DNA from: UBA4421 sp002470275
GTDB taxonomy: Bacteria; Pseudomonadota; Gammaproteobacteria; Pseudomonadales; Azotimanducaceae
Length of the DNA stretch: 64,000 bases
Reading direction: 5' to 3'
Assembly (NCBI GenBank): GCA_913052345.1
Contig: CAJXDR010000006.1
Span: 19,914-83,913, forward strand
Numbering within the stretch: position 1 is the stretch's first letter; every line of letters starts with the position of its first letter. Below are positions 26,545-35,650 of the stretch, one piece after another. Under the pieces are notes generated by a model. That model was not told where the DNA came from, did no database searches, and worked only from the letters and a program-made list of their open reading frames with translations. The translations under genes were made by a program, and so were the position numbers.

Positions 26545-28301
26545 CCGATCATTCGGATTCAACGACATCGAATGCCCTAGCGCTGATCGACGCCTACTCG
26601 CGTCTGAGTGGCGCTTCGCTACTGAACGAGGGACTTTTTGGCAAATTGGTTGCAAGCGTTGCGGATGTGATCCTGTTGGTTGATCAAGACAATCTTGTTC
26701 AATACGTTCAAGGCGCTTTCCCGATAGAGGTTGGACAGTCTCTCACGGAGGCCGTAGACCGCGAGAGCCAGGCGCCACTGAAGGCCTATCTGGACCGCCT
26801 GGGTGCGAAGGAGACATCTGAGCCCGACACCGCGCGGGTGACTTCTTTTTCCCTCTCCGCAGTAGAGGATCGGATTTCTATAATGCGTTGGTATGAGGTG
26901 ATGGGCATTCGCGATACCGGCCTGCAGGGGAATAAACCCGGCATTCTCCTCTTGAAGGACGTCTCCGCAGAGCATCAGAGGGAACAAGCTCTAAGGCATG
27001 AGCTCACCCACGATTCCCTAACGGGCCTGCCTAATCGCAATTTGTTCGTCTCTCGTCTCGAGGCCGCCGTGAGCGCGGCCTGCCAAGCCCAGAGCCAGTT
27101 CGTGCTGCTGTTCTTCGATCTGGATCGTTTCAAATCCATCAACGACGCCCTGGGTCACGCGGTGGGCGATGAAATGCTGCGACAGGTGGCTGAGCGCCTG
27201 AGCCAATTACTGGGCGATCAGGATCTCTTGGCCCGCTTCGGTGGTGACGAATTTGCGCTGCTCATGCCGCAGGCGGTGGATGACCTGGCCGGTGATCGGA
27301 TGTGCGCGCGCATTTTAGGTGCCTTGTCCGAGCCCGTGTTGATTGCAGGCGTAGAACTATCTATCCAAACCAGCATCGGAGTGGCGAGATACCCGGATCA
27401 CTCAGGTACCGCAGACGGGCTTATCGAATCCGCAGATATCGCCATGTATCACGTGAAGGCTCGGGGTAGGGCGAGCTATCAGTATTTTGACCCTAAAATG
27501 AATCAAGGGCGGTTCGCTCAGCTGCAGCTGGAGCAAGAATTGCGAAAGGCTGTGCTCGGGGAGCGCCTGAGCGTCTACTACCAGGCCATCGTGAATCTAG
27601 ATGACGGAAAGATCATGGGCGTCGAGGCACTGGCTCGCTGGGAGCATGAACGCTTGGGGCTGCTGCAGCCAAAGTCCTTCCTAGCGCTGGCGGAAGTTGC
27701 GGGTCTAACGGCGGAGGTCGACTTCTTGCTACAGCGCAAGGCGCTGCAGGACTTCGCCGAGTGGCGTGACCAGGGCCACCAATTGTTCCTCTCTATGAAT
27801 GCCTCTGCCGCTCAGTTCGCCGATGAAAAATTTGCTGGCTGGCATCAACAACATGCCGCCCGCTTAGGCCTCGCCATGAGCGATATCCGTCTCGAACTGA
27901 CTGAGCAGGCAATGGTGGAAAGGACGGAAACCCTGCTGTCGCGATTACAGGAGCTTAGGGCTGCCGGCGTCAAAATAGCGATAGACGACTTTGGTAAGGG
28001 GTACTCATCTCTGGCCTACTTACAGGAATTGCCCATAGATTCACTGAAAATTGACCGCTCCTTTATCGCAGAAATTTCGGACAGCACGGATAGTGTCACC
28101 CTAGTCGATGCAATTATTGCCATGGCCAGGGGGCTAAACTTGGAGTTGATTGCGGAAGGGGTAGAGCGGGAGGTGCAGGCCAAGTATTTGCGGGGTCGCG
28201 GGTGTAATAAGGCCCAGGGCTATCTTTTTGGGCCGGTGTCTTCTTTTGCTCAAATTGGTGACATGCTGAGCAATGGCAGCGTTTCAGAGGTGCTAACATA
28301 A
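26541..28301 (+). CDS. Hybrid GGDEF-EAL cyclic-di-GMP enzyme with PAS-like sensor
   Basis: A 586-residue cytoplasmic signalling protein. Residues ~20-150 form a PAS-like sensor. A GGDEF domain (~170-320) has an intact active site, RFGGDEF, but the inhibitory RxxD site is GDQD (Gly for Arg). An EAL domain (~330-580) keeps VEALARW, the SMNASAAQF region, LELTEQ, IAIDDFGKGYSS and LKIDRSF, so both synthesis and hydrolysis of c-di-GMP are possible. No transmembrane helix is seen. It starts inside the Nudix stop codon (ATGA). The longer open frame from 26499 is discounted. Confidence 0.94.
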   Translation: MTDHSDSTTSNALALIDAYSRLSGASLLNEGLFGKLVASVADVILLVDQDNLVQYVQGAFPIEVGQSLTEAVDRESQAPLKAYLDRLGAKETSEPDTARVTSFSLSAVEDRISIMRWYEVMGIRDTGLQGNKPGILLLKDVSAEHQREQALRHELTHDSLTGLPNRNLFVSRLEAAVSAACQAQSQFVLLFFDLDRFKSINDALGHAVGDEMLRQVAERLSQLLGDQDLLARFGGDEFALLMPQAVDDLAGDRMCARILGALSEPVLIAGVELSIQTSIGVARYPDHSGTADGLIESADIAMYHVKARGRASYQYFDPKMNQGRFAQLQLEQELRKAVLGERLSVYYQAIVNLDDGKIMGVEALARWEHERLGLLQPKSFLALAEVAGLTAEVDFLLQRKALQDFAEWRDQGHQLFLSMNASAAQFADEKFAGWHQQHAARLGLAMSDIRLELTEQAMVERTETLLSRLQELRAAGVKIAIDDFGKGYSSLAYLQELPIDSLKIDRSFIAEISDSTDSVTLVDAIIAMARGLNLELIAEGVEREVQAKYLRGRGCNKAQGYLFGPVSSFAQIGDMLSNGSVSEVLT

Positions 28302-28379
28302 CCCGGTTATCACCTATCATTGGGCCAGCTTAACGTCATTGGACCGAAGTCGGGCGGGAGGCGGCTGGAAAGGAAGCCA

Positions 28380-29612
28380 TTGAAAGGATTTACCACAAAG
28401 ATCGTTCATGGAGATCGGAGCGATTTGATCGAACATGGGTCCCTCCATAAGCCAGTTCACCACAGCGTGGCCTATGGGTACGAAGATGCGCGCGATCTGG
28501 CCGCCGTATTTCAGGGTCGACAGTCGGGCTATAGCTACGGCCGACAGGTCAATCCAACCGTTGGGGCACTGGAGAAGAAAATAACCAGGATGGAAAGCAG
28601 TCGCGAAAGCATCTGCTTCGCCACCGGTATGGCGGCCATTGGTTCGTTGATCTTCACCCTGCTGCGCTCTGGGGATCACATGGTGTCCAGTGCCTACCTG
28701 TTTGGTAATACCAATAGTCTCTTTAACAGCTTCGGTCGCAATGGGATCGGAGTGAGCTTTGTGGATGCGACATCAGTGGATGCCGTGCGCGAAGCGATAA
28801 ACCCTTCAACGAAGCTTGTCTTTGTCGAAACCATTGCCAACCCGCGGACTCAAGTTGCTGACCTGGACGCGATTGGGGAACTCTGTGCTGAGCGGGGCCT
28901 GCTCTACGCTGTAGATAACACCATGACCTCCCCCTATCTGTTTCAGCCCAAGGACGTGGGTGCCAGCCTCATTATTAACAGTCTTACCAAGTATATTGGC
29001 GGGCATGGCGCGGCGTTGGGTGGTGCGATCACCGATACCGGTCATTTCGACTGGCGTCACTTTCCCAACATCGACGAGCAATATCGTGGACCAGACACCG
29101 AGCGATGGGGTCTGACTCAGATCAGAAAAAAAGGGTTGCGAGATTTTGGCGCCAGCTTGAGTCCCGATGCGGCCCATCAAATCGCCCTAGGGTCAGAAAC
29201 CCTAGCGCTTCGGCTAACGCGTCAAAGCGACAACGCAGGTGCGATGTGCCGTTTTTTACAGGCGCATTCTGCAATCAGGCGGGTTTACTATCCTGGACTG
29301 GATAATCACCCCCAGCATGAGCGTGCCAGCCGACTGTTTCGTCACTTTGGCGGCCTCTTCAGCTTTGAGCTAGACAGCGCCGTGGATATTTGGGCATTTC
29401 TCAATAAGCTGAATATTATCGTCAGCTCCAGTAACTTGGGGGATAATCGTACCCTGGCGATTCCCGTTGCCCATACGATTTATAGCGAGATGGGGGCGGA
29501 AAGGCGGGCGAGCATGGGCATCGACGATAATCTGATTCGCATATCCTCAGGGATCGAGGAACCAGAGGATCTGATCGGTGATCTGACTGACGCGCTGTCT
29601 CCCTGGTCCTGA
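28380..29612 (+). CDS. Cystathionine gamma-synthase family PLP enzyme
   Basis: A 410-residue PLP enzyme of the Cys/Met metabolism (trans-sulfuration) family. Landmarks are YSYGRQVNPTVGALEKKI, the FATGMAAI loop, ETIANPRTQVADL, DNTMTSPYL and the PLP-lysine motif SLTKYIGGHGAALGG. Members join or cleave sulfur amino acids (cystathionine, homocysteine, methionine); which reaction applies is undetermined. The start is TTG at 28380 with AAAGGA five bases upstream; a TTG at 28320 would add 20 unsupported residues. Confidence 0.88.
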   Translation: MKGFTTKIVHGDRSDLIEHGSLHKPVHHSVAYGYEDARDLAAVFQGRQSGYSYGRQVNPTVGALEKKITRMESSRESICFATGMAAIGSLIFTLLRSGDHMVSSAYLFGNTNSLFNSFGRNGIGVSFVDATSVDAVREAINPSTKLVFVETIANPRTQVADLDAIGELCAERGLLYAVDNTMTSPYLFQPKDVGASLIINSLTKYIGGHGAALGGAITDTGHFDWRHFPNIDEQYRGPDTERWGLTQIRKKGLRDFGASLSPDAAHQIALGSETLALRLTRQSDNAGAMCRFLQAHSAIRRVYYPGLDNHPQHERASRLFRHFGGLFSFELDSAVDIWAFLNKLNIIVSSSNLGDNRTLAIPVAHTIYSEMGAERRASMGIDDNLIRISSGIEEPEDLIGDLTDALSPWS

Positions 29613-29680
29613 CTGAAAATAAATGCACCCCGTAATAGGGCTACTGTTAAAGAGAGAGGCACAGTGCGGGATTTAGAACC

Positions 29681-30445
29681 ATGAGTCGGCTCGACGCTAA
29701 GGTGGCCATCATCACGGGCGGTGCAGGGGGAATCGGTATCGCTGCGGCCAGGCGATTTATTGCCGAGGGGGCCGAGGTCTTGCTCGTGGATATTGATGAA
29801 GAGGCATTAATTGAGGTCTGCGAGGGCATCGGCAGCAATCGACTCAGCTATACGGTGGCTGATGTGGCCAGCGTCGAAGATAATAGACGGATGGTGGAGG
29901 TTGCCGAACAACGCTACGGAGGCGTGGATATTCTGCTCGCCAATGCGGGTATCCTGGGAGACACAGAGACCATTGAGCACTATGACGTAGCTCGTCTGGA
30001 TCAAGTTTTAGCGGTAAACATCAAGGGGCCCTTTCTCGGATTGCAGGCGGTGATTCCCGCCATGCGGCGGCGTAAAGGGGGTAGCGTTGTCATCACCTCT
30101 AGCATTGTTGGCGTGAAGGGCGCTGCTAGGCTGGCTCCGTATGTCACCAGTAAACACGCGGTTATGGGCCTCATGAGGTCGGCTGCCCGCGAGCTCGCCG
30201 GGGACGGCATTCGCGTGAACACCGTCAACCCGAGCCAAACGGAAACACGGATGATGCGGTCTCTTGAACAGGGGATGAATCCAGATGACCCCCAGCGGGC
30301 ACAAGCACTAATGACGGCGAACATTCCCCTGCAGCGGTACGGGCAGCCCGAAGATGTCGCGTCGGTGATGCTGTTCCTTGCCAGTGACGACGCCAGCTTT
30401 ATAACAGGCTCTAGCTACATGGCCGACGGCGGAAGCTCGGCTTAA
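29681..30445 (+). CDS. Short-chain dehydrogenase/reductase
   Basis: A 254-residue classical SDR. Cofactor motif is TGGAGGIG, NAG motif LLANAGI, and catalytic residues lie in SSIVGVKGAARLAPYVTSK (Ser, Tyr, Lys). Asp at the end of the second strand (LLVDIDE) favours NAD(H). The C-terminal FITGSSYMADGG is typical of 3-oxoacyl or alcohol dehydrogenases. The substrate is unknown. It lies 35 bases before purC on the same strand. Confidence 0.9.
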   Translation: MSRLDAKVAIITGGAGGIGIAAARRFIAEGAEVLLVDIDEEALIEVCEGIGSNRLSYTVADVASVEDNRRMVEVAEQRYGGVDILLANAGILGDTETIEHYDVARLDQVLAVNIKGPFLGLQAVIPAMRRRKGGSVVITSSIVGVKGAARLAPYVTSKHAVMGLMRSAARELAGDGIRVNTVNPSQTETRMMRSLEQGMNPDDPQRAQALMTANIPLQRYGQPEDVASVMLFLASDDASFITGSSYMADGGSSA

Positions 30446-30480
30446 ACTAGAGGGACTTGAGATTAAGAGGATGGATATCG

Positions 30481-31404
30481 ATGACCCAGGCACTGCTTGA
30501 TACGGCTTTGAGCTTACCTAACCGGCGTTCCGGTAAGGTACGTGACCTTTATGATGTTCAGCTGGCGGATGGCACCGATGCCTTGCTGATTATTGCCACG
30601 GATCGGGTGTCTGCCTTTGATGTGGTCATGCAAAACGGTCTGCCCGGGAGGGGAATTATCCTAACCCAGATCTCAAAATTCTGGTTTGACCATTTTTCTG
30701 ACGAGATTAGCCATCACCTGATCAGTACCGATATTCGCGATGTGCCTGGACTGAGTGAGGCTGAATATTCGGCTCTGGCGGGCAGAATTATGCTTTGCCG
30801 AAAGACCCAGGTGGTCCCCATTGAATGTATCGCTCGGGGGTATATCACGGGCAGCGGCTGGAAGGATTATCAGGTCAGTGGTTCCGTCTGCGGGATACAG
30901 CTCCCTGCTGGCCTGCGCAACAGCGATCGCCTGGCGCAGCCTCTTTTTACACCATCCACCAAGGCGGATGATGGACACGATGAAAACATAAGCGCGGCAC
31001 AAGGTGCGGATATCGTGGGTGAGGACCTTATGAACTGGCTCGGCGAAAAGACGCTGTTGCTTTACGCCAGTGCCCGGGACTATGCGGCGGAGCGGGGCAT
31101 TATCCTCGCTGACACGAAGTTTGAATTCGGGCAGCTGGAAGGACAGCCAGAACCGATCTTGATCGACGAGATATTTACACCGGATAGCTCGCGCTTTTGG
31201 CCGGCAGAAGAATGGGAACCTGGACGCGAGCAAAATAGTTTCGACAAGCAGATTGTTCGCAATTACTTAGAGACGGTAGTGGCTGAGGGCCAGTGGGATA
31301 AATCGTCACCCGGCCCGGCTCTGCCAGACGAAGTGATTGAGCTTAGCCTGGCGCGATATCTAGAAGCCTATCGGCTACTGACCGGCGAAGAGCTGGCGAT
31401 CTAG
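30481..31404 (+). CDS. purC: SAICAR synthase (phosphoribosylaminoimidazole-succinocarboxamide synthase)
   Basis: A 307-residue SAICAR synthetase, ligating CAIR and aspartate with ATP in purine synthesis. Motifs: RRSGKVRDLYD at the N-terminus, ATDRVSAFDVVM, the substrate loop PIECIARGYITGSGWKDY and DTKFEFG. It is the long form (about 300 residues, as in yeast Ade1) rather than the 237-residue E. coli type. The ATG at 30481 is chosen, with AGAGGA upstream; an earlier in-frame start at 30457 has no homology. A small gene and the carboxylase cluster follow closely. Confidence 0.96.
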   Translation: MTQALLDTALSLPNRRSGKVRDLYDVQLADGTDALLIIATDRVSAFDVVMQNGLPGRGIILTQISKFWFDHFSDEISHHLISTDIRDVPGLSEAEYSALAGRIMLCRKTQVVPIECIARGYITGSGWKDYQVSGSVCGIQLPAGLRNSDRLAQPLFTPSTKADDGHDENISAAQGADIVGEDLMNWLGEKTLLLYASARDYAAERGIILADTKFEFGQLEGQPEPILIDEIFTPDSSRFWPAEEWEPGREQNSFDKQIVRNYLETVVAEGQWDKSSPGPALPDEVIELSLARYLEAYRLLTGEELAI

Positions 31405-31409
31405 GGTCG

Positions 31410-31766
31410 GTGGACTGGGCGGAATATAAGGTCCTTTGCGATCGGCCAGACTGTTGGTCTCAGCATATGCTGACGGTCTGTATCGCGCTGCTGGCACCCT
31501 GCGATCAAGGGCCGCTGGTGGCAAAGCTTCGCAAGACGCTGGCTGGAACCCCACTCCCCCGACCGCGAGACCACAGAGGGCCAAAAGAAACCTACATGTA
31601 TTGGCTTGGTTTAACGCTGTGCGATGCTAGGGCGATGCATCAGAGCTTGGGTCGCGCTGCCGATGAGCTGCTCAGAGCGGGTCAGGATGCTGGGCTTCGC
31701 GCCCATCTCGCGGCCTGTGCAGAGCTGGTTCACTTCTTAGAGCGCGGGAAACAAACCTATCCATGA
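31410..31766 (+). CDS. Conserved-looking hypothetical protein, coupled to the carboxylase
   Basis: A 118-residue protein from GTG at 31410, six bases after purC. I do not recognise it. It has a Trp/Cys-containing N-terminus and a helical C-terminal half with alternating Ala/Leu (QSLGRAADELLRAGQDAGLR), with no membrane segment or biotinylation (MKM) motif. Its stop overlaps the start of the biotin carboxylase gene (ATGA at 31763-31766), which argues that it is translated and may be functionally linked to the carboxylase. Confidence 0.65.
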   Translation: MDWAEYKVLCDRPDCWSQHMLTVCIALLAPCDQGPLVAKLRKTLAGTPLPRPRDHRGPKETYMYWLGLTLCDARAMHQSLGRAADELLRAGQDAGLRAHLAACAELVHFLERGKQTYP

Positions 31767-33112
31767 GTGCTCCTTCAATCAGCCGGGTGCTGGTGGCGAA
31801 TCGGGGTGCCATTGCCCGACGCGTGATTCGAGCCTGTCATGCCATGGGTATCGAAACCGTTGCCGTTTTCTCAGAGGCGGATGCTCAGGCGCCTCATATT
31901 GACGAAGCCACCCAGGCCTATCCCCTGGCAGGGTTTTCGGCCAGCGACAGCTATCTCGATCAGGATCAGCTTTTTCAGATCGCGCGACAGAGCGGCGCCG
32001 ACGCCGTTCATCCTGGCTATGGTTTTTTAGCCGAGAACGTTGAGTTTGCGGAACGGGTGGTCGCGGAGGACAAGATTTTTATTGGTCCCCAAGCGCGCTG
32101 GCTGGGTCTCATGGGAGACAAGGTGAGTGCGCGAGAGATGATGTCCGCCGCCGGATTCCCGGTTTTTCCTGGCAGCGCACTGATCTCCGACCTGGATCAA
32201 GCACCGGCTCAGGCGCTGGCGCTGGGATATCCGCTCATGGTTAAGCCCGTTGCGGGCGGCGGGGGCATGGGCATGCGCGTCGTGGCGAGCGAAGCCGAGC
32301 TACTGGCTGCCATTGGCGAGGCGACCGCCATTGCCAAGTCCGCCTTTGCGTCGGCGGGCGTTTACCTAGAAAAATGGGTCTCTAATCCTCGGCATATCGA
32401 GTATCAGATTGTGGCGGACAATCATGGCCACGCCATTCACCTCTTTGAGCGCGACTGCTCGGTCCAGCGACGGCATCAGAAGCTCATAGAGGAAAGTCCG
32501 GCCCCCGGGATTGATCCGGGGCAATTGCTCCACATTGCGAATCAAGCGTCCCAAGTGTGTGAGCAGCTCGGCTATAACAACGTCGGAACGGTTGAAACAC
32601 TCATGGATACCCAAGGCATCTCTGGTTTCCTTGAGATGAATACCCGCATCCAGGTAGAACATGGCGTTACAGAGGCTGTCACCGGGGTCGACCTCGTGCA
32701 GATGCAGATTGCGATGGCCCAGGGGGAGGCACTCCCTGCACAGCCGGAGCGCCAAGGGCACGCGCTGGAGGTTAGGCTTTATGCTGAGGACTCACTCACC
32801 CAGCGTCCCTCCACCGGGTTGCTGACCACCTTTCGGCCACCGAGGCTGCAGGGCGTTCGAATCGAGACGGGATATCGTGAGGGCCAGCAGGTTTCTCCTT
32901 TTTACGACGGATTGCTGGCCAAGATCATTGCCAGCGGTGGGTCTCGCCATCAGGCGATTGGGCGGGCAAAGGTTGCGCTAAAGGCTTTTAAGGTCGTTGG
33001 GGTGTCGACTAATGCCGAGCTGCTGGATCGCATCCTGAGCCACGAAGAGTTTCTGGCCGGCCGGGTGGATACCGGCATGCTCGCACGCATTATTGGCGTA
33101 CCGTCGCTTTAA
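31763..33112 (+). CDS. Biotin carboxylase subunit of an acyl-CoA carboxylase
   Basis: A 449-residue ATP-grasp biotin carboxylase. It begins ISRVLVANRGAIARRVIRA, has the Gly-rich ATP lid KPVAGGGGMGMRVV, the catalytic EMNTRIQVEHGVTE segment and a C-terminal domain ending about where AccC does. It therefore carboxylates biotin on a separate carrier protein. The alpha chains of PCC or MCC extend to a C-terminal biotin domain; this one does not, and no biotinylation motif occurs in the neighbours. A carboxyltransferase subunit follows at 34068. Confidence 0.93.
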   Translation: MSAPSISRVLVANRGAIARRVIRACHAMGIETVAVFSEADAQAPHIDEATQAYPLAGFSASDSYLDQDQLFQIARQSGADAVHPGYGFLAENVEFAERVVAEDKIFIGPQARWLGLMGDKVSAREMMSAAGFPVFPGSALISDLDQAPAQALALGYPLMVKPVAGGGGMGMRVVASEAELLAAIGEATAIAKSAFASAGVYLEKWVSNPRHIEYQIVADNHGHAIHLFERDCSVQRRHQKLIEESPAPGIDPGQLLHIANQASQVCEQLGYNNVGTVETLMDTQGISGFLEMNTRIQVEHGVTEAVTGVDLVQMQIAMAQGEALPAQPERQGHALEVRLYAEDSLTQRPSTGLLTTFRPPRLQGVRIETGYREGQQVSPFYDGLLAKIIASGGSRHQAIGRAKVALKAFKVVGVSTNAELLDRILSHEEFLAGRVDTGMLARIIGVPSL

Positions 33113-33230
33113 GGTCGGTCCAAGCGGGTCGGGTGAAGAGCGCATGGCGGCGATCAGGGTGCTATATTGTCGTGGTCCGATCTGAGATCAAACCCGGGTT
33201 AGCCACGGCGTAAACGAGGAGGGAGAAACC

Positions 33231-34058
33231 GTGTCAGAAGAATTAGTCACCATCGACATACGCGACGGTGTTGCTGACGTTCGCCTTAACAGAGAACAAA
33301 AATATAATGCGCTGAGCCCAGAGATGTTCACGGCGATTATCGAGGCTGGAGAAAGCCTGGCCCTGGCCAAGGATGTTCGAGCGGTTGTTTTGTCCGGCAA
33401 CGGCAAGGGGTTTTGTGCAGGCCTGGACATGGCGAGCTTCGCCGCCATGGCGGATCAGGACACGGGGGAGGAGCGCGACCCAACCCAGACCCTGTTGAGC
33501 CGGGATAATCGGCCTGAGAATTTTGCCCAGCGTCCGGCCATGGTCTGGAAACAGCTGCCTATGCCCGTGATTGCTGCACTGCATGGAGTGGTCTTTGGCG
33601 GCGGGGCACAGGTAGCCTTGGGTGCTGATATTCGGATCGCAGCCCCCGACCTGCAAATGTCGATCATGGAAATCAAATGGGGCCTGGTGCCTGATATGAG
33701 CATCACCCAAACTTTACGAGACCTCGTCCCCTTGGATGTGGCCAAGGAACTGACGTTTACCGGGAAAATATTCGATGGCCAGCAAGCGGCTGCCCTGGGC
33801 TTGGTTACACGAGTTGCCGACGATCCCTACGCGGAGGCGATGCAGCTGGCGCGTGACATTGCCGATAAATCCCCTGACGCCATCAGAGCGGCAAAGACCC
33901 TCTTTGAGGAGGCCTGGCACGCGGATTCGCGAACGGGACTTGAGCTTGAGGCCTCCCTCCAGGGCGGCTTGATCGGGAGTTCGAATCAACTGGAGGCGGT
34001 GGCGGCAAACTTCGAAAAGCGGGCACCCGCTTTCGATGACAGCGCGGCCTCCGGGTAG
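33231..34058 (+). CDS. Enoyl-CoA hydratase/isomerase (crotonase) family protein
   Basis: A 275-residue crotonase. The oxyanion-hole segments are KGFCAGLDMASF and HGVVFGGGAQVALGADIRI. Of the two catalytic glutamates of rat enoyl-CoA hydratase, the one in the later segment is present (SIMEIKWGL), but the first is Gln here (GGGAQ rather than GGGCE), so the chemistry may be isomerase-, hydratase- or decarboxylase-like. Start is GTG at 33231 after AGGAGGGAG. It sits between the two carboxylase subunits, ten bases before the carboxyltransferase. Confidence 0.9.
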   Translation: MSEELVTIDIRDGVADVRLNREQKYNALSPEMFTAIIEAGESLALAKDVRAVVLSGNGKGFCAGLDMASFAAMADQDTGEERDPTQTLLSRDNRPENFAQRPAMVWKQLPMPVIAALHGVVFGGGAQVALGADIRIAAPDLQMSIMEIKWGLVPDMSITQTLRDLVPLDVAKELTFTGKIFDGQQAAALGLVTRVADDPYAEAMQLARDIADKSPDAIRAAKTLFEEAWHADSRTGLELEASLQGGLIGSSNQLEAVAANFEKRAPAFDDSAASG

Positions 34059-34067
34059 GCTGGATCA

Positions 34068-35621
34068 ATGAGCTGGGAAAATGAGGTCAAGGAACTAGAG
34101 CGCAGGCGCTATCTTGCCAAGCAGCAGGGTGGCGAGGCGGGTATTGCGAAACAACATGCCCGGGGTCGACTGACCATTCGGGAACGCATCGACGTGCTGC
34201 TCGATGAGGGCTCCTTTAAAGAGCACGGTCGTGCGACGGCCAGCCCCGTTTACGACGATGACGGCCAGCTGGAAGAGTATGTGCCGGCCAACTACATCGT
34301 GGGTTTTGGCGAGATAGACGCCCGTCGGGTCACCATTGGCGGTGAGGACTTTACCCTAAAGGGGGGGTCTCCAAATGCGGCAGGGTTGCGAAAAAGCGTT
34401 TATGCAGAGCACTTGGCCGTTCAGTATAAAACGCCCCTGGTGCGTCTGTTAGAGGGTGGGGGCGGCAGCGTCCGAGGCAGTGGCAACAAGGGCGGCACGG
34501 TGGGTGAGCCGGTGTTTGCTGAACCGCGTTTTAAAATCATTGCGGATGCCATGGGAGAAGTCCCCGTGGTGTCTGCGGCCCTAGGGGCCGTGGCTGGCTT
34601 TCCTGCTGGCCGCCTGGTGGCGGCTCATTTTTCCGTCATGACTGAACATACGTCCCAGGTGATGATTGGCGGGCCGGCCTTGGTAGAGCGCGCGCTTGGC
34701 GTGCGCTTATCCAAAGAGGAGCTGGGGGGCGCTGGCGTCCACCTGCACAGCGGCATCGTGGATAACCTGGCGGTAGATGAATACGACGCCATGGCCCAGA
34801 TTCGGCGTTTCCTGAGTTATTTGCCTAGCCATGTGAACCAGCGTGCACCGCGCATCGACTGCGATGACCCCGTTGATCGAATCGAACAGGGACTGCTCAC
34901 GGCGATACCTCGTGACAGCAACGCTGGATTCGATATGCGAGCCATCCTGGATCAGATATTGGATAAGGATAGCTTTTTTGAAATGGCGCCTTATTTTGGC
35001 CCCAGCCAGATTTTTGGGTTGGCCAGGCTCAATGGGCAGCCCGTGGGCGTGCTCGCGAACGATTGCATGCACTATGCAGGCGCGATGACCGCGGCCGCTG
35101 CCCAAAAGTACCGACGCTTTGTGGAGATGTGCGATACCTTCCACCTTCCCGTGGTTAACTTTGTTGATCAACCGGGTTTTATGATCGGTCCTGAATCCGA
35201 GGCTGACGGAACCATTCGCTATGGCATGGCCGCTGTTGCTGCTGCCGCGCAGGCTAGCGTGCCCTGGGCAGTGATCCAGGTGCACAAAGGGTTCGGGGTC
35301 GCCACTGCCGCACACTATGCGCCCGGCGCTTACATATTGGCATGGCCTTCCGTAGAATCGGGTCCCCTGCCGGTGGAGGGCGGTGTCGCCGTTGCCTTTC
35401 ACCGAGAGATTGCGGCATCTCCTGACCCGGAAGCAAAGCGAGCGGAGTTGGAGCAACGGCTTCGCGAATCGCGGTCGCCCTTTCCTCGCGCAGAGTCTTT
35501 CGCGGTCCATGAACTGATCGACCCAAGGGAGACACGGCCCGTTTTATGTGACTGGATCGAGTGGATTCAGCCGCAGCTAGATCAACTGCTTGGCACAGTC
35601 AAATTTCCGGTCCGGCCTTAG
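34068..35621 (+). CDS. Acyl-CoA carboxylase carboxyltransferase (beta) subunit
   Basis: A 517-residue carboxyltransferase of the PCC-beta/MCC-beta/AccD5 type. N-terminal ARGRLTIRERIDVLLDEGS, the first oxyanion-hole region (RLLEGGGGSVRGSG), the second half with PVVNFVDQPGFMIGP and the GKGYG-like HKGFGVA segment are visible. It moves CO2 from carboxybiotin to an acyl-CoA; length and motifs cannot distinguish propionyl, methylcrotonyl, geranyl or other substrates. Partner biotin carboxylase is at 31763; the carrier protein is missing nearby. Confidence 0.93.
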   Translation: MSWENEVKELERRRYLAKQQGGEAGIAKQHARGRLTIRERIDVLLDEGSFKEHGRATASPVYDDDGQLEEYVPANYIVGFGEIDARRVTIGGEDFTLKGGSPNAAGLRKSVYAEHLAVQYKTPLVRLLEGGGGSVRGSGNKGGTVGEPVFAEPRFKIIADAMGEVPVVSAALGAVAGFPAGRLVAAHFSVMTEHTSQVMIGGPALVERALGVRLSKEELGGAGVHLHSGIVDNLAVDEYDAMAQIRRFLSYLPSHVNQRAPRIDCDDPVDRIEQGLLTAIPRDSNAGFDMRAILDQILDKDSFFEMAPYFGPSQIFGLARLNGQPVGVLANDCMHYAGAMTAAAAQKYRRFVEMCDTFHLPVVNFVDQPGFMIGPESEADGTIRYGMAAVAAAAQASVPWAVIQVHKGFGVATAAHYAPGAYILAWPSVESGPLPVEGGVAVAFHREIAASPDPEAKRAELEQRLRESRSPFPRAESFAVHELIDPRETRPVLCDWIEWIQPQLDQLLGTVKFPVRP

Positions 35622-35650
35622 CCGGGGCAAACAATGAAGTGGAGAACAAT

